From positions 19,960,699 to 20,024,698 of the forward strand of contig NC_053407.1 of NCBI RefSeq assembly GCF_016859285.1: 64,000 bases of DNA, read 5' to 3'. Of the stretch, positions 33,554-47,400 are shown piece by piece (within the stretch, counting starts at the first letter, position 1; each line of letters begins with the position of its first letter). The translations under genes and the position numbers were made by a program. This stretch comes from Xiphias gladius (taxonomy: Eukaryota > Chordata > Actinopteri > Istiophoriformes > Xiphiidae). The notes below the pieces were generated by a model that saw only the letters and a program-made list of their open reading frames with translations, was not told the origin of the DNA and ran no database searches.

Positions 33554-34818
33554 GCACCTCATGAAAATATCAACTGTTCTATGTATTATATTATAACCAC
33601 ACTCTGTGATTTGTTATAAGTATTTATTTAAAACCCCATTTTCCAGGCAATTTTGATGAACCTTTTAGTGACACCTGTTGAGTTTGAAATTTATCCACAA
33701 CTTTATCCAGTTATGATTGAAACCAAAAATTATTGTCTTTTTTTTAAATATATCCTTTCCCACTACTTGGTGTGTCGTGTGAAAGAGAGGTTACCCCTGA
33801 AGAGATTTGAGGAGAGACAATCTGTGCACCTTGCTCATTTTCAGTGATTACGCAACGTAAAGGTTTGATGACGGCACGTCTTCCAAGATAGCGTTTCAGC
33901 AATATTGCACACCCAAATGGGTCACACAAATCAGATCGCATTCAAAAACACTGAAGTAATGAATGTAATGTAATGTTTGTCTGTCTGAGTGAGAGAAGTG
34001 GGAATAATCTTGAATGTGTTGAACATGAAGGCAATGACAGGGTTTTTTTTTTTTTTTTTTTTTTGAGACTAACCAGTTTCAGAGACAATGCACACATTTA
34101 TGTTTTGTCCCTCCACAACTGCTCCGGCACGTAGCGAGTCGCACAACTGATGCCAACTCATTTCAGTCTGACGATAACTTCGGCACAGAACATACACTAC
34201 ACCTGAGCCAAGGTTTGTGTGCCACTAGCATAGTATGCAATAATCTTTTTTTTTTTTCCTTTTTTTTTTTTTTTCTTCAATGGTATGTGAATTGAAGCAC
34301 TTGATGAGCGAGATTCTGTTTTTAGTTAGAACAGATTAAAACAAGGGAATTAAATATAAAAAAGCAATTGTGGATAATCGACCATCATGAAACCAGCGAT
34401 GCACTAAGATTGATCTGAATGTTTCTTGCACCAGTCAAAGGGCTAAAAGCAGTTACTTGGGCAAATGGTTAATAAGAAGCCCCGAGGGGTCATATTGCTG
34501 CGTATTTACCTCTTTCATTGTACATTATTTGATTGTATAATTTGATCTGTTGTTGAACAATTGCTGCTTTGTGATGCTATGCTGAATCAATAAGACGTGT
34601 ATCACTGACTGCTTTTTTAAAAACCAGAATCTTGAATCCTTCTACTTGTTAATAAGTTCGTGTTTAGGTGATACTTCTCTCTCTCTGGACCTGCGGCCGA
34701 CGACGAACTGTAAGCAGCTAGCCGGTCAGCAGGTCAAACTGTTGGGGGATCCTGTCCAGTGGCATTAGCTGCCTGGTTACTGACCCGGAGGTTTGCTGTG
34801 ACTCTGACACCACCCATG

Positions 34819-34819
<1 letters not shown>

Positions 34820-34884
<65 letters not shown>
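34820..34884. repeat. (CA)32 microsatellite
   Basis: Uninterrupted CA run of about 65 bp, seen directly. Confidence 0.95.
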
Positions 34885-34886
<2 letters not shown>

Positions 34887-36465
34887 AGGGAGGAGAGATA
34901 CTATCAGTCACTAGCCAGTCACTGCCAATGGGCTTGATTACTCCTCCATTACCATTCTCCTCCAACCCACACAACCACACCACCTGCCATGGGCATCAGC
35001 TCAGATAAGGTTACTGTAAGGTTACTTTGAGTGCATTTAACCTAAAGGTCTGTGTAGGAAAAGTGTCAGTCATTCATCTGTTTATATATTTATTTCTCGT
35101 TTTGCTGCCTTTTAACCACCAAATCTGATGATTCCATCACCCATGCATGTTAGGCATATTTTATTTTAGCTACTGAATTCAATGCAATAAAATGACATAT
35201 GGTCCACGATGCTCGTCCTAGCTGTCGATTTCTTTTAAAGAGCCGCGTGTGGCATGAAGGAGAATTTGATAAAATGCTGGTGAAGTTTCATACTTTAAAC
35301 CGGATTATAAATTGAGAACTGCATGGTGTTGTTCGGTGCCAACATTCAAAATAGCCAGGATTATAATCTGTCCGATATTTGAGTCGTTAATACAAAGAAA
35401 ATTCTCTGCCGAGTTCATGGAGTGATAACTGCTGGATTAGTGAGTGAATACAGATATTTAATTGAGCGTTATTGCAAGGTTTAATTGAAATAAGCTTCTT
35501 TTTTTTTTATGAGATGAAGCTTCCAAGGCCATCCACAGCAGACAAAACTTGTATTATTCATGTGTCAACCAGGAGACCTGATGTTCCCTGTCCCTTTAAT
35601 AACTCCACCAAATGCGCTAGTTTTTTGTAGATTGTATTATTATATATTGGCCTGATGTAATTTTTCCACTGAGGTGTTGCAGCTTTTACGTAAGTCCAAA
35701 TATGTAAAACCTACATCTAAATATTTCACCAAAGACTGCACATCAACAATACTGAGGGATTTAACATAGTGAAAGACAGCTGAAAGACAACAATTTAATA
35801 AGAAACGATAAAAGAAATAAAAGTATGACTAAATACGAACAATATACCTAATATGACCATGAAATCCAAATCCAATACATTTTTAAAACTCATTATTACA
35901 AAATGTTATTTTTTATTGCTTATCTTCACTGTTAGTGTATTTGTTAAATATTTCCAGCAGATTTTGTTATTTCAAAATGCCTTTTCCAAAGTTGTGAAGA
36001 GCAGAGGCAGTAATGTGATTGGCTATGCACTCATTCATGCCAAAGCAACAGCCAGTCAAAGAAATGGCTATGCACTGTTTGTCTTGATTGACAGGCAAAG
36101 AGTGTGATGAAAAGTGCTATTTTGAAATGAAACATTGGGGAAAAGGCCCTTTTGAAGTAAAAACTGCTGGAATTGCATAAAAATGTTCTGCAACTAAACT
36201 CTGAAAAGAAAAAGAAAGAGAAAATGAACTGACTTTAAAAATGTATGGGGCTATTTCACGATTTCATGTGAAATAGCGGCATTCGGCTGACCAGTGGTGT
36301 AACTTTATCACTCACTGAGCCAGTCAGTCACTCAGTCAACCACTGACATTAGCCTTTATAGGGCTGGCCCCATTGTTGCTGTCCTGCCATGTTTAAAATC
36401 GTTTATTATCACTTTAATATTCTGCATGGAAAACACTGAAATATAGTTACAGTTAAGTGTGACAG

Positions 36466-36823
36466 TGATGGAAGAAGTAGCTAGATCCTTTACTGAAGTA
36501 AAAGTAGGAATACGACAATGGAGAAATACTCCATTACAAGTAAAAGGTCTGAATTGAAAATCATACCGTCAGCAAAATGTACTTAAAGTATTGAAATTAC
36601 TGATGCACTGACATGTAAGTGGCATTTTAATGTTGTAACCTGTTGGGTAGCTTAATCTACATCAATGTGGAGTAAAAAAAGTAATTTCCCTCTGAAATGC
36701 TATGAAGTAAAAGGATAAAGTAGCATAAAATGGAAATACTCAAGTAAAGTAAAGGTACCTAAAATTGTAAATAAGCTAAGTACTTGAGTAAATGTATTGA
36801 GTTACTTTCCACCACTGGACAGT
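36466..36823 (+). repeat. dispersed repeat, fuller copy, 'AAGTAAAAGTAC' type
   Basis: Runs from GTGATGGAAGAAGTAGCTAG through TACTGAAGTAAAAGTAGG and ends TTGAGTTACTTTCCACCAC, whose complement resembles the start, so the ends are inverted repeats. A very common teleost interspersed element; non-coding. It lies between hcn4 and the 3' end of pkm. Confidence 0.65.
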
Positions 36824-37371
36824 TTTAACAAGAAGAGAAAAAACACAGTTGACCCAAGAATTCCTTTTAATGGATGGATGCCAGATCAATTCACAATGAT
36901 GTACCACTGTACCAACTGTCAGTTCTGCATGAAACAGCGGAGAAGACAATTACCGTGAACATCTACAACTGTTTGTAGTACCTGGGCGATGAAAGAACCA
37001 AAAACTAAGGAAAGGACAATAAGTACAATAAGGGTACTTTAGTTTAGTTTTAAGGACATGCAGAGAAAAATTAATCTCCACTTTTTTCCCCATGTAAACA
37101 GAGTTGGCATGTGATCGAGGATTTTCCACTAAAAGGATTTGAGTTCAGTCTCTGGCAGCAGGATTTAGCCAATAAATTGCACATTTGGATGACAGGAATC
37201 ATGGAGTTACTGTTTGCAAACGACACCATCAAAAGTCCTTTGAAGGAGCGGCCTGGCTTTGACTTTGTGTTGGTTACAAAGACCGACAGACAAGAAAAGT
37301 CTGACACGGGGGAGGGAGGCAGGTTACGGGAAAGGGGAGGGGGAGTGTTAACTAATGTCCTTTGATGAATT

Positions 37372-40300
37372 TCAAGGCACCAGCACAACTCTCATGGTGT
37401 TGGTGTAACCGGCGCCTGGGCGCCAGCCGGTCACAACAATGGCCACATCACCAGACTTGAAGAATTTGTGGTGCTTGCCTAAAGATAGAGGGGAAAAAAA
37501 GAGCCGTTGAAGGATATGAACAAAATGCCTATTGGCTTTTCTCTCCTTCCAAACTATTTTATTATAGCTTTAAAACTTTCAACACAAGACAACACTCACC
37601 AACTTCCAGGGCAAAGTTCACACGCAGGTCAACGTCCTCAGCCCAGACGTCGTTGGCAGGCTTGGTGTAGAGCACAGGGTAGACGCCACGGTACAAGTGA
37701 GCCTGGCGGGCAGTCTGGCCACAGCGGGTCACGGCAATGATCGGGGCACGGGGCCTGTACCTTGACAGCATGTGAGCGGACCTGCAGGTAACAGGTACAA
37801 ATTATAACACAGATGTAGCACTGAAAATATTTCAACATCAACACTGGTCTGAATGAGTGCCAGTGGAAACAAGTCGTACGGCAAACCTGTTAGCCCTACG
37901 ACTGAAACATTATTTCTGACTGCTTTGATTATGCCGTTATCATTATGAAATCCTCCCAGCTGACAGTGTTATGTCCTCTGTATCATGTGCTGTGAGGATG
38001 AGCTCCGAGATGGAGAGGAATGAACAGGGAGTTAAAATTAACTTGTAAAATGTCAGGGTTCAGATCTCAAAAGGTCAAAAGCGGAGCACAGATTGTGAGA
38101 GCAGTAAAAGCTGGCACACCTCATGTGTGGGCTTGTGTGATGGAGGGAGCAGAAGCGGAGGGACAGAGAAATATTTTAATGCACCAGTTTCTTTGTTCAC
38201 AGTGGACGCCGTCGAAGATATTATGACTCAGAGCTTTACAGAGGAGATTTACAGGGGGTGGACTTCTTCTTGAATTCTCACCTGCCAGTCTTGGTGAGCA
38301 CGATGATTGCGCTGGCGCAGCACTTGAAGGAAGCCTCCACGGTACCGATAGCGACGGACTCTGTGGGGTCACGGGTCAGATGAGAGGTGCGACGCAGCTC
38401 CTCGAAGATCTGCCTGTGGAACATGGCTGCCTCAGCTTCACGGGCAATCTGAAGATGTGAGAGCAAAAATTATAATAATAATAAAAAAACAACTGATTAT
38501 AGTAATGTCAGTCTGCAGTCACACAGCTGCAGGAGTTAGTTTGTATCGAAAAGTCTTCATACCTGAAAGCACACTGAGACATGAAGCTAAACAACAGCGG
38601 CGGCCATGACGTCCAGGGACTGTTGCTGTGCACTGCAGATCCTCAGACACATGCTAACTGAGCAATATGATCACACAGTTAAAGCACATAGAAAGTCACA
38701 AGAAAAGATGTTGTTTGGTAGCAGTTGGACGGAGGGTGGGGTGGTTGCAAAAGGGATACACAAAGTGAGCTGAACAAATTCTAAACAAGCTGTTAGTAAA
38801 ACTCAAGCTGATTCCACTGGTGTGTTCAAAATGTGGAAGCTATTTTTCCGCATCATTCTACATGATCTAGAAAATGTAAATCTAGATCACATCACAAAAC
38901 AAAACATTAATTTTGTCAGTGTGTTGGTTACTTGTTTATTCTTCATGACCTTGATAATCCCTGAACTGGGGTTGTACCATTGTGGAACTTATAGTCAGAT
39001 GATGATAATAATTTTAAAGCTGCACAGTTCTTGTAAAAGAAGCTCAAACGTGGATTACTATGTATTTCTCATGGTCAATCCATGACCAAATTTAACTGAT
39101 AATATAACTATGACAAGAGCAAAATTCCACTGCAGAAGTTTTTCTTTCTCCTTTAGGTGCAACAGGCGGCTTAGGTCTCACAAAATATTGCATGTAAGGT
39201 ACTGACAAAGAAATAAAAAAGTGCAAAGCCATTCAGTTACCAGCATCGATGTTTTGCTTGATCATGTGAACTTCTGTAGCTTGTGTCATGAAAAACATTG
39301 TTGTTTGGCAGACAAATCTCAAGACTCAGATGTTCAAGTTTGTCAAGAGCACGTGAATGCATCACATGCTACAGTGTACAGTGTAGGGGAGCTTTTATAC
39401 TGATAATGCAGGCTTCTTCACACTGACAGTTTTGAGTGAATATATCTGCTTCAGTTGCGTAAAAACCACATCTGCACACTTTTTAAGATCAAATCTAGTA
39501 AACTGTCTAAAACGTGCTGAAACACTACTCAAGTCCTTCAACACTGAAAGATTCCTTTGTCGTGCACCCATACAGTGAACATGACATAGTACTTAGGGAA
39601 TGGGACCCGAAGCTCTGCTCCTTACCAAGTGCTGTGTGCGCACGGCCTCCAGGGGGTAGTCTCCCTTAGCGGTCTCACCACTGAGCATGATGCAGTCATT
39701 TCCATCCAGCACGGCGTTGGCAACATCACTAGCCTCAGCGCGAGTAGGGCGAGGTTTCTTGGTCATGCTCTCCAGCATCTGTGGGAGAAAACATTACATA
39801 TCATATATGTCTGTACACACATTTTGATACACTTTTCTTTTGAAAACAGGATTCTTTCGTGATCTGCGTGGTATTGTGTCACAGACCTGTGTGGCACAGA
39901 TGATGGGCTTGCCGATCCTGTTGCACTTGCCAGTCATCATCTTCTGGGCGATGAAGACCTTCTCTGTCGGGATTTCAATGCCCAGGTCTCCACGGGCAAC
40001 CATGATGCCATCACTAGCCTCCAGGATCTCATCAAATCTATCAGACAAAAAGACAAAAAACTTTAACAATTATCCAAAGAATCAGACCTGTGCAGATCTA
40101 ACTGTGACCACCGATCATCCACCCACCTGCGCACACCCTCGTGGTTCTCCAACTTGCTGATGATCAAGATGTGCTTGCCCTTCTCACCGAGTGCTTTCCT
40201 GACAGCGTGAACATCAGCACCCTTACGGATGAAGGAGGCGAAGACCATGTCAACACCCTGCTCCACGCCAAAATGCAGGTCCTGAATGTCCTTCTCAGAC

Positions 40301-42700
40301 AAAGCAGGGAGATCAACAGCAGCTCCGGGCAGGTTGACGCCCTTCTTGCTACCCAGCATACCACCATTCTCAATCTCACAGCTCAAGTAGTCGGCGCCTT
40401 GGGACACACAAAATATAGACAAACTTATTTTCCACAGTTAGGCAGAAAAAAAAAAAAGGAACAAACAGGTGATTATTTGTGTGCTTACCAACTTCTTTGA
40501 CTTTGAGGGAAATCAGGCCATCATCAACGTAGACGTGGCTTCCGGTCTGCAAAACCTTGGTGATGTTCTTGTAGTCGAGCCACAGAACTTTTTCATCACA
40601 TTTCTCCATGTAGTGGTCGTCGAGTGTAAGTTTGATGGTTTCACCCTTCTTCAGCTCAACCTCAGCGGTGCCACTCTAAACAAGGCGAGAGGGAAATTTG
40701 TTAATTCTCAGGCTGAACATCACAGCAGGAAACCTTAATTTAATTATTTGTTCAATAAGTCACAACTGTCCCCCTCTAAGCCCTGGTAATTTGGCAAGAA
40801 CTCACGCCCTTGATAAGTCCGGTCCTGATTTCCGGTCCCTTGGTGTCCAGAGCAATGGCCACGGGTCTGTAGTCGACAGATCCTGGCCCGAAGCTCTCAA
40901 TTGCCTCACGGACATTCTTGATGGTCTCAGCATGGTACTATACGATATGGGGTGACATTGAAAACCACTGAAAAAATATTACACTAGTGATTTGTAATAG
41001 CTCATTTTTACAAAGCGGTACAATGTTTTTATTTAGTTGTCAAATTCTTAAAAAGTAAATGAAGTATGTACAACAGCAGGTGGACAAACTTGGTAACGCA
41101 GTAACACAGGCAGCACGGCGCTGGTTACATAACTATGTATTCAGTCTTGACAACTGCAACACACATTTTTAGGACATGACATTGTTCCATTTCATTGTAC
41201 ATAAATAGCTGCGCACAGACTATCAGGTATTAAAGGAATACTTTCCAAAATATTTAAGCTGTAGCCTTAACAGCAGGATGTTTGACTAATTAAATCAAAT
41301 ATTTAATTTCCTTCTCAATGTGACAGACATGTGCAACTACAACGCTGTCTGTCTACAGCTATGGATCTAGTAAATGCATACTATGTGCCAGAATAGCAGA
41401 ACAGAATAGCATAGTCTAACCTGAACACTACTGTTTCTAGTTAATAATGAACGCCTCGCTGTGGCCTCTCTACATGCCTTCTGCTCATACTGTTGCTGCA
41501 AGTGTGACTCTCAGGGAAGAGACCTATTTATATCTGCACTGACAACTGACACACCAATGAGACACAGGTCAAATTTATTTTGCCTTTCTCATAAAAAATC
41601 ATGTATGCACTTTGTTGTGTTTTTCTGCAGCTATGATTATCCATTTTATTATTTTTTGTCGCTGGCAAATGTTGACATTTTTCTTTTTCTTTTTTTATTT
41701 AGTAGTGCTGAACTACACGCCACTGTGCAGGCAATTCAAAAGCCACTATGAGAATTGAGTTACAGTGGAAAGAAAATCACTGCAGTTAACCTTTAAAGAT
41801 CCAAATATCAACTGTGGGTGTTCATACTACATCTGATGATAGACTTGATGGCTCGTCCACTCAGGTGACAGTGAAAAAGGTAAGGAGGCATGACTTTTAA
41901 AGGTGAGGGGTCAGCAGCATAAGGTCGGCCAATGAGATACAGTTGGCTTGCTGAATCAAAGGCCACACCACAGAGCCAGCACTGAAGGGGCAAGTACAGG
42001 CTCATAGATCGCATTACAGCCACAGACAGTCACCAGGCCACAAGAGTAATGTCACGCTACTGCAGCTGTAAAGAGTAAATTCCCCAATGATTCCCTCGCA
42101 GAGGGCAGAGATACTGCTGCAGTTAAAGCTCTCAGGCATGTTGCACTGTCGGACATGCCCAAATCTGCGATGTCATGGCAGGCGCTTTGCCTTTGACATC
42201 TGTTGGTAAATCATCTGCTGTAACTACTTGAGAAAGTGCGGCAGCCTAGAAGGTTTAAGAGATGTAAATAGTAAATCAGAGGCAGGCACTTCACTCACCT
42301 CATGTGTGCCATGAGAGAAGTTCATTCTTGCAACGTTCATCCCAGACTTGATCATTTCCTTGGCGATCGCCACAGATCGGGAGGCAGGTCCTACATCGAG
42401 ACAGGTGAATGAATACAAAGAGACAAAGGACTAAATGTGTGTGCATTTGCAAGGTCATATGGATGTTTCAAACCTAGATACATTAAGATAATCATTGGAT
42501 GATTTGTGTACGGAGACATAAATCAATGGGCTTTGGAAAAGTGTCTGACCGATTGTGCAGACGATGCCAGTGTTGCGAGACACAGCAGGTATGGAGTCAA
42601 TGTCCAGCAGACACATGTGCTCAATGTAAGTGTCCGCCATGGCAGCATGCAGCTGCTGGGTGTGGATGAGGGAAGCGCCTGAATCCTTTGACTTCGACAT
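37372..42700 (-). CDS. pkm: pyruvate kinase, muscle type
   Basis: Last step of glycolysis in the cytosol: phosphoenolpyruvate + ADP to pyruvate + ATP; homotetramer. Coding exons on the minus strand: 42700-42550, 42390-42299, 40937-40806, 40675-40489, 40397-40127, 40037-39887, 39778-39626, 38448-38282, 37781-37600, 37478-37372. Phases agree and give 530 aa (human 531). Landmarks: start [74 protein letters not shown] with Lys269 and Glu271 at the active site; [19 protein letters not shown]-terminal domain with TKTGRS at 431-436 and [10 protein letters not shown] in the effector site. The 167 bp exon 380-435 and the 182 bp exon match mammalian exon sizes. Only one form of the 167 bp exon is visible; its [14 protein letters not shown] end, with Lys at the position equivalent to human Lys433, resembles the fructose-bisphosphate-responsive M2 type. 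Teleosts have two pkm copies; a or b is not assigned. Confidence 0.97.
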
Positions 42701-42714
42701 GATTGGATCTGTGT

Positions 42715-44420
42715 CTGCAGGAAAAGTCCTGGGGAGACAGAGAGGGAGACAAGAGAGGTGATTGATTAGTATCTGCCGGCTCTACATGTTACATTTCTTA
42801 CAGGTTATTGAGAAGATTTTTTTCATGGGTCAAAGACAGAGAACAGTCCAAGTGAATACTTTGACTTTTCATCTAAATGTTGACACAGTGGCTTCACTTT
42901 AAACCAAGAAGTTGTAGTAGAAGCTACCTATAAGCAAGAAATTATCACAAAAATGATATGGAAAAAAAAAATCAGACACTATGAAGGAATATATAATAAG
43001 AATCTAGTATTGATCTCAATGGAAAGGTAAACACTTATAATAAGGTGTGACTCCTCCATGGATTAATATTAAGTTTACCAGGGAAGAGTGGCTGTGCTGG
43101 CTGACCAGACAGTCTGTGTCCAAAAGCAACAACAACAGTATGTTCCTGGCAAAGAATAATAACCCCAGGAGGAAAGGGAAAAACATTATCTACACTGCCT
43201 GCAGGGAAATGCTTGTGGAGTATCCAAACAATGCACATCAAAAGGACAAGGCAGAGATATTGGGATTCATCTTACAGTACTGCTACCATAGAGGAATGCA
43301 GCATGCGTTACAAATCTGTTGTCATGTCAGTGCAGTGAAACACGGTGTGTGTGTGTGTGTGTGTGTGGGCTCAGACACCATTCCAGCCCTCAGCATTCAC
43401 CTAAAATATCGTGTTCAGCTGCGAACATTTGTGGAGTGTAGAAACGTATCACCAGAAAAAAAAAAAAAAACATTAGAAAAATTATGTTGAAAAAAAAGAT
43501 AAAATCTATTATAATTAAAAGATAAAAGGTGATGTTTTTACATACATGACATATTACAACTCCCAGGCAAAAGCCACCTTCCCAGTATTTATGAATAATG
43601 CAGTTTACAAAAGCTCTGTGTCATTATTGTAACAGCTAATTATTGAAAAATTAATCACCAGGCATTTTGCTGCTATTTGTTTCATTAAGAAAGAAAACTT
43701 TCTTGAAGTATGCAGTTTCAGTAGAAAAGATTGTCAGTATTCAGATAGGACATATGACATGTATATAGGATATGTATTTATGCTAAATGAATATGATCAA
43801 TGAATAAATACAATCACACATGAGTAGAAAATCATATGGAATTTTAACAATTCCGTATGAATAAAATATTAATATATGATCCAATTATGTTTGGAGAAGA
43901 AAAATTTGATCTGATTGAAACGAATTTTTTTTCCCCACCATTAAGGGAAGTAAAAATTTTACTTTAACATGAACACATCTCATGACATTGCATGCAAAAT
44001 CTCCTCTTCACTCCCTTTGTCATACAGTTCAATCTAGTTGCAACTACTCACCTACCGGGTGAACTTTGCAGGGACCAAATGCAACCGGTTCCGCTGGAGC
44101 GACAGACTTTATTCCCGTCGCCAGCCGGGACTACTTTCCTGTGTGACCGACACCCGGTGACACGGGATATAGAGCGCGACAGTTAAGGCAATATTTCAGA
44201 TTTGTACGGCGAGTTAAATGTACCTTTTTTTTTTTTTTTTTTACATTGAAGTTGTTGTTTTTTTTTAACGTAACTAAGTCAATATGAAATTCCCAGATAC
44301 GAGTTGGAGGGATATTGAGGGAGGATACAGGTACAAGTTGTTGTTCGCCGGGCCATTCGCAGAACTCTCCGCCGGTACTTCATCGTGAGCCTGGTCCATC
44401 TGAGGCGCCTAGGAGCGACG
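42715..44420 (-). promoter_or_regulatory. pkm: pkm 5' region: intron 1, non-coding exon 1 and CpG promoter
   Basis: The ATG exon has an acceptor (TTTTCCTGCAG on the minus strand, plus 42715-42725) 14 bases before the start codon, so a 5' UTR intron is expected. A strong minus-strand donor (GGTAG/GTGAGT, exon edge at plus 44052) lies at the edge of a GC- and CpG-rich stretch at about 44052-44200, with a second one at 44340-44420. I read the first as non-coding exon 1 and both as promoter region. The transcription start is not defined. The 1.3 kb intron contains a short (GT)n at about 43344-43370 and A-rich DNA. Confidence 0.55.
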
Positions 44421-47400
44421 GTCACTCCATGCTGATTGGTTCATATCTAATACCATAAAGCAATGTTAAGGAAAAAAATAGACCTTTATCAACAAAAAGA
44501 AAACCAGAATGACATTTTGATTGTAATTTGAGCTGCTTAAAAAAATACACATTATCTTCTCTGCTTATGTGCTTCTATGACTATTATTGATATTATTATT
44601 CTCCTTTTCTTTACCTTATTCTAGGGCTTATACCAATATCAGATGTCTTATGGTTGTTTGTGTTCGTACCTTGATAACACCTTTTGTCAAGATGCTCCAT
44701 TGTTCCAGACGCACATGCACACCTAGTCACAACTTAATTATTTTGATTTTCACTATTTATTTTGATGCTGTCAGTGTTTCTCTGCTTTTATGGGTTCTCT
44801 CATTTTGAAGCTGACAAATCACTGCTCCTCCCCCCTGTTAGCCTTCACATCGTACTGTAATTTTAGGTTGATTTATGAGATCAGCAGGGGCGGAATTGTA
44901 CAGTGCAGTATGACCGCCCAAATGCATTCACTTAAGAGCTTCATATGCTCAAACAGAGTCTCAAAACTAATGCACGCATACACAAATACATGCAATAAAC
45001 TCAGTCAGGTATAGTGAACACATGTCACACTTTTACCAAAAATAGACAGCAGCAGAATCACCATAGATGTGCTACCCCTCCATACATCTGGTCCCTGTAA
45101 ATTCTTTCAAGGTATTTTATAGTACATTGTATATATAGTTGAGCCATATTGGGCTCCATGAAGCATGACCAACATATTAGGAACATGTTTTACCACAATA
45201 TAAAACTAGATCCATTCTGTGTCATGCTCAAAATATGTGTGCACTCTCCTCAGTGTTGTCAAAACGCGCTGTCTCTGCCCTGCTCTGCAATCATTTCATC
45301 TACTGATAGGGGTACTCCATTTTTTTTAACAACTCCGAATGTGTCTAATCCTTTTTCAGTTGCACATTATTTTTATATTACTTCAGTTTTAGCAGCCATA
45401 TCAATTTCAATTATCGTAGAAAAGAAGAAGAAGGTGTCTAAAATATTGCGTATAAATGGGATGAGAAGGCTCAGGTTTGCTCTTCTACTGTGGTTATGTG
45501 TTGTTGTTTTTTTAGTTTTTTTTTTTTTTAAAAAGCACTGAGATAAGAGCAAAACTTGAGTCTCAATTTGATGACTAAAAACACTAATTAACTTGACCAG
45601 AAATATGTAGTGAGTCCTGAAATTTTTTAAAAACAACAAAACAATTTGTAACAGATAGGAATAATGTCTGTACGTGTTTAATGCCCTGCAAAGCAGTTTG
45701 ACAAGGTAAGAAATACATTTTACAGCATTTCATCTGTGACTGTGTGGCATTTATGACTTCTAAATATTCTTGGAACGTTTGGATGCTGTGGATGCTGTTC
45801 ATCCCCCTCCTGTCCATGTAGGGATAAATGAACAACCTAAAGTACTAAAAAGCTGGTTTGGAGTCCGTGGAGCCACAGGCTGCAGAGAAATGCCTGCAGT
45901 ACTGACTTCCACTCTAAACAAGGGTTAAAGCCTGAGATTAAAACAATAAATCATTATTTTAAAACATTCTCCTGCTAATTAAAATTAGGAATCTCCTTCG
46001 TAGAGCATTTTGTTAAACCAATTTTTGTTCTAAACAACAGCAACTTATGACTGTTGCCCTGATATATATTTTTTCAATTGCAGTGTATCACAGATGTATT
46101 CATTATGTAGTTTGGGTTTTTTTTGTTGTTGTCCATAGTGGTTGGAAATTATTTTTTGGAACTGCCCAGATGGCTCACATTAATAATTATTTGCTTGTAT
46201 AATCTGTGTATGGTTCTGTGAATGTGTGTATAGTTTTGTTTTTGGTTGTTAAACATGTGGGATTTAATGTTGGGAAGGGGCGTTGTGAGGTTTTCACTGA
46301 GGCAAACCCGAGGACGCCTGTGGTTACGCGTGGCCATCTGGCACACCTGTTGGTAATAAGTTGACTGACAGTCATTGTTGTTACTGCACACTGAAGAAGG
46401 CATAGCTGAAACGTTTCGCCCCCCGTGCTCGTGTCTGACAATTTAAACTAAATAAAAGGAAATATCTAATGGATTTGGGTGAGCACACCCTTTTTCTGCT
46501 TTGAAAAATGATATACAATGAAATGGTCACAGCTGTTAGTTCTTCCTTCCAAGTGTGCTCATGTAGTTTTGACACATTCACAACATCACGGTAGCACATA
46601 AGTAACTGTGTTGATTTGACATCAACATGTATGAATTGTCTTGTGTGATCTTACATATGACATTGTAAGAGATAGGGCAGTAGACAATTAGTACATATGC
46701 AATTAGCATATGACTGTACATTGGTATGAACTGGAAAGCAGTGTTCCTCTCTCTCAACAACAGCTCTCTCTTGTGGACGATTGGTTGAATTGTCTTGAGC
46801 TTTTGGTTTTTTTGGGGGTTTTTTTTCCCTCCCACTGGGTGACAGTGACACCCTGCTGCAGTTAACTGTGGTGGATTACTGTATTTATTTATAGTACATT
46901 ATGTATCCGTAAGGCTCTACTTTTCTCTCTACTGTCTCATTATCTCATCTCTCTGCTCATGTCAAAAACACAGTAACAAGACTTTTTTTTTTTTTTGTTC
47001 AAACTCAGCTTGTTTCCTCAGCTACTTTTGTTTTCTTCTGTTTCAATTCAGGAGTTCGATCAGCCAATCAGGTTGCTTGATACTCAGCTCCACACGACCA
47101 CAAAACACGCTGTTGATATTCACCTTAACAAAGTAAATAAGAAAAGGACTATTTGGAGAAAGTGGCAATTCCTTCATTAAGTTAATGGATGAACTGTCAA
47201 AATTCCATATAAAAAAATTTTTTTTGTCAAATATATGTTAAATATAGGTTATTTATTAAAATGATCTTATATTTCTTCTTTCAAAATTCTCTGGCAAGGC
47301 ACAATAAGGTTTTTGATTTTTAAAAACTGATTATTTTCCTGTTTGTGAGTTTATTTAAACAGCGCAGGTCAATATGAACCATAACATAATGGATTCTTTT

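Larger units (their letters stand above)
33553..37371. other. hcn4-pkm region (convergent genes)
   Basis: No protein-coding gene supported. It contains T runs (34041-34064, 34246-34274), a (CA)n tract at 34820-34884, a 10 bp palindrome at 36250-36277, and a dispersed repeat at 36466-36823. The two flanking genes point toward each other, so both 3' UTRs must end in here; a minus-strand AATAAA (TTTATT on the plus strand at 36402-36407) is one candidate for pkm. Confidence 0.55.

Noticed and set aside
36250-36277. Perfect 10 bp palindrome GCTATTTCAC / GTGAAATAGC with 8 nt loop
   Set aside because: Short and AT-rich; inverted repeats of this size are expected by chance in 64 kb.
39840-40500. Plus-strand open frames opposite pkm exons 4-6
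   Set aside because: They are shadows of the well-supported minus-strand exons.
43047-43490. 147-codon plus-strand open frame in pkm intron 1
   Set aside because: It runs through a (GT)n tract (Cys-Val repeats) and an A-rich stretch, with no recognisable domain.
45149-45639. 130-codon plus-strand and 88-codon minus-strand open frames
   Set aside because: They end in homopolymer-coded Phe/Lys runs and show no family signature.
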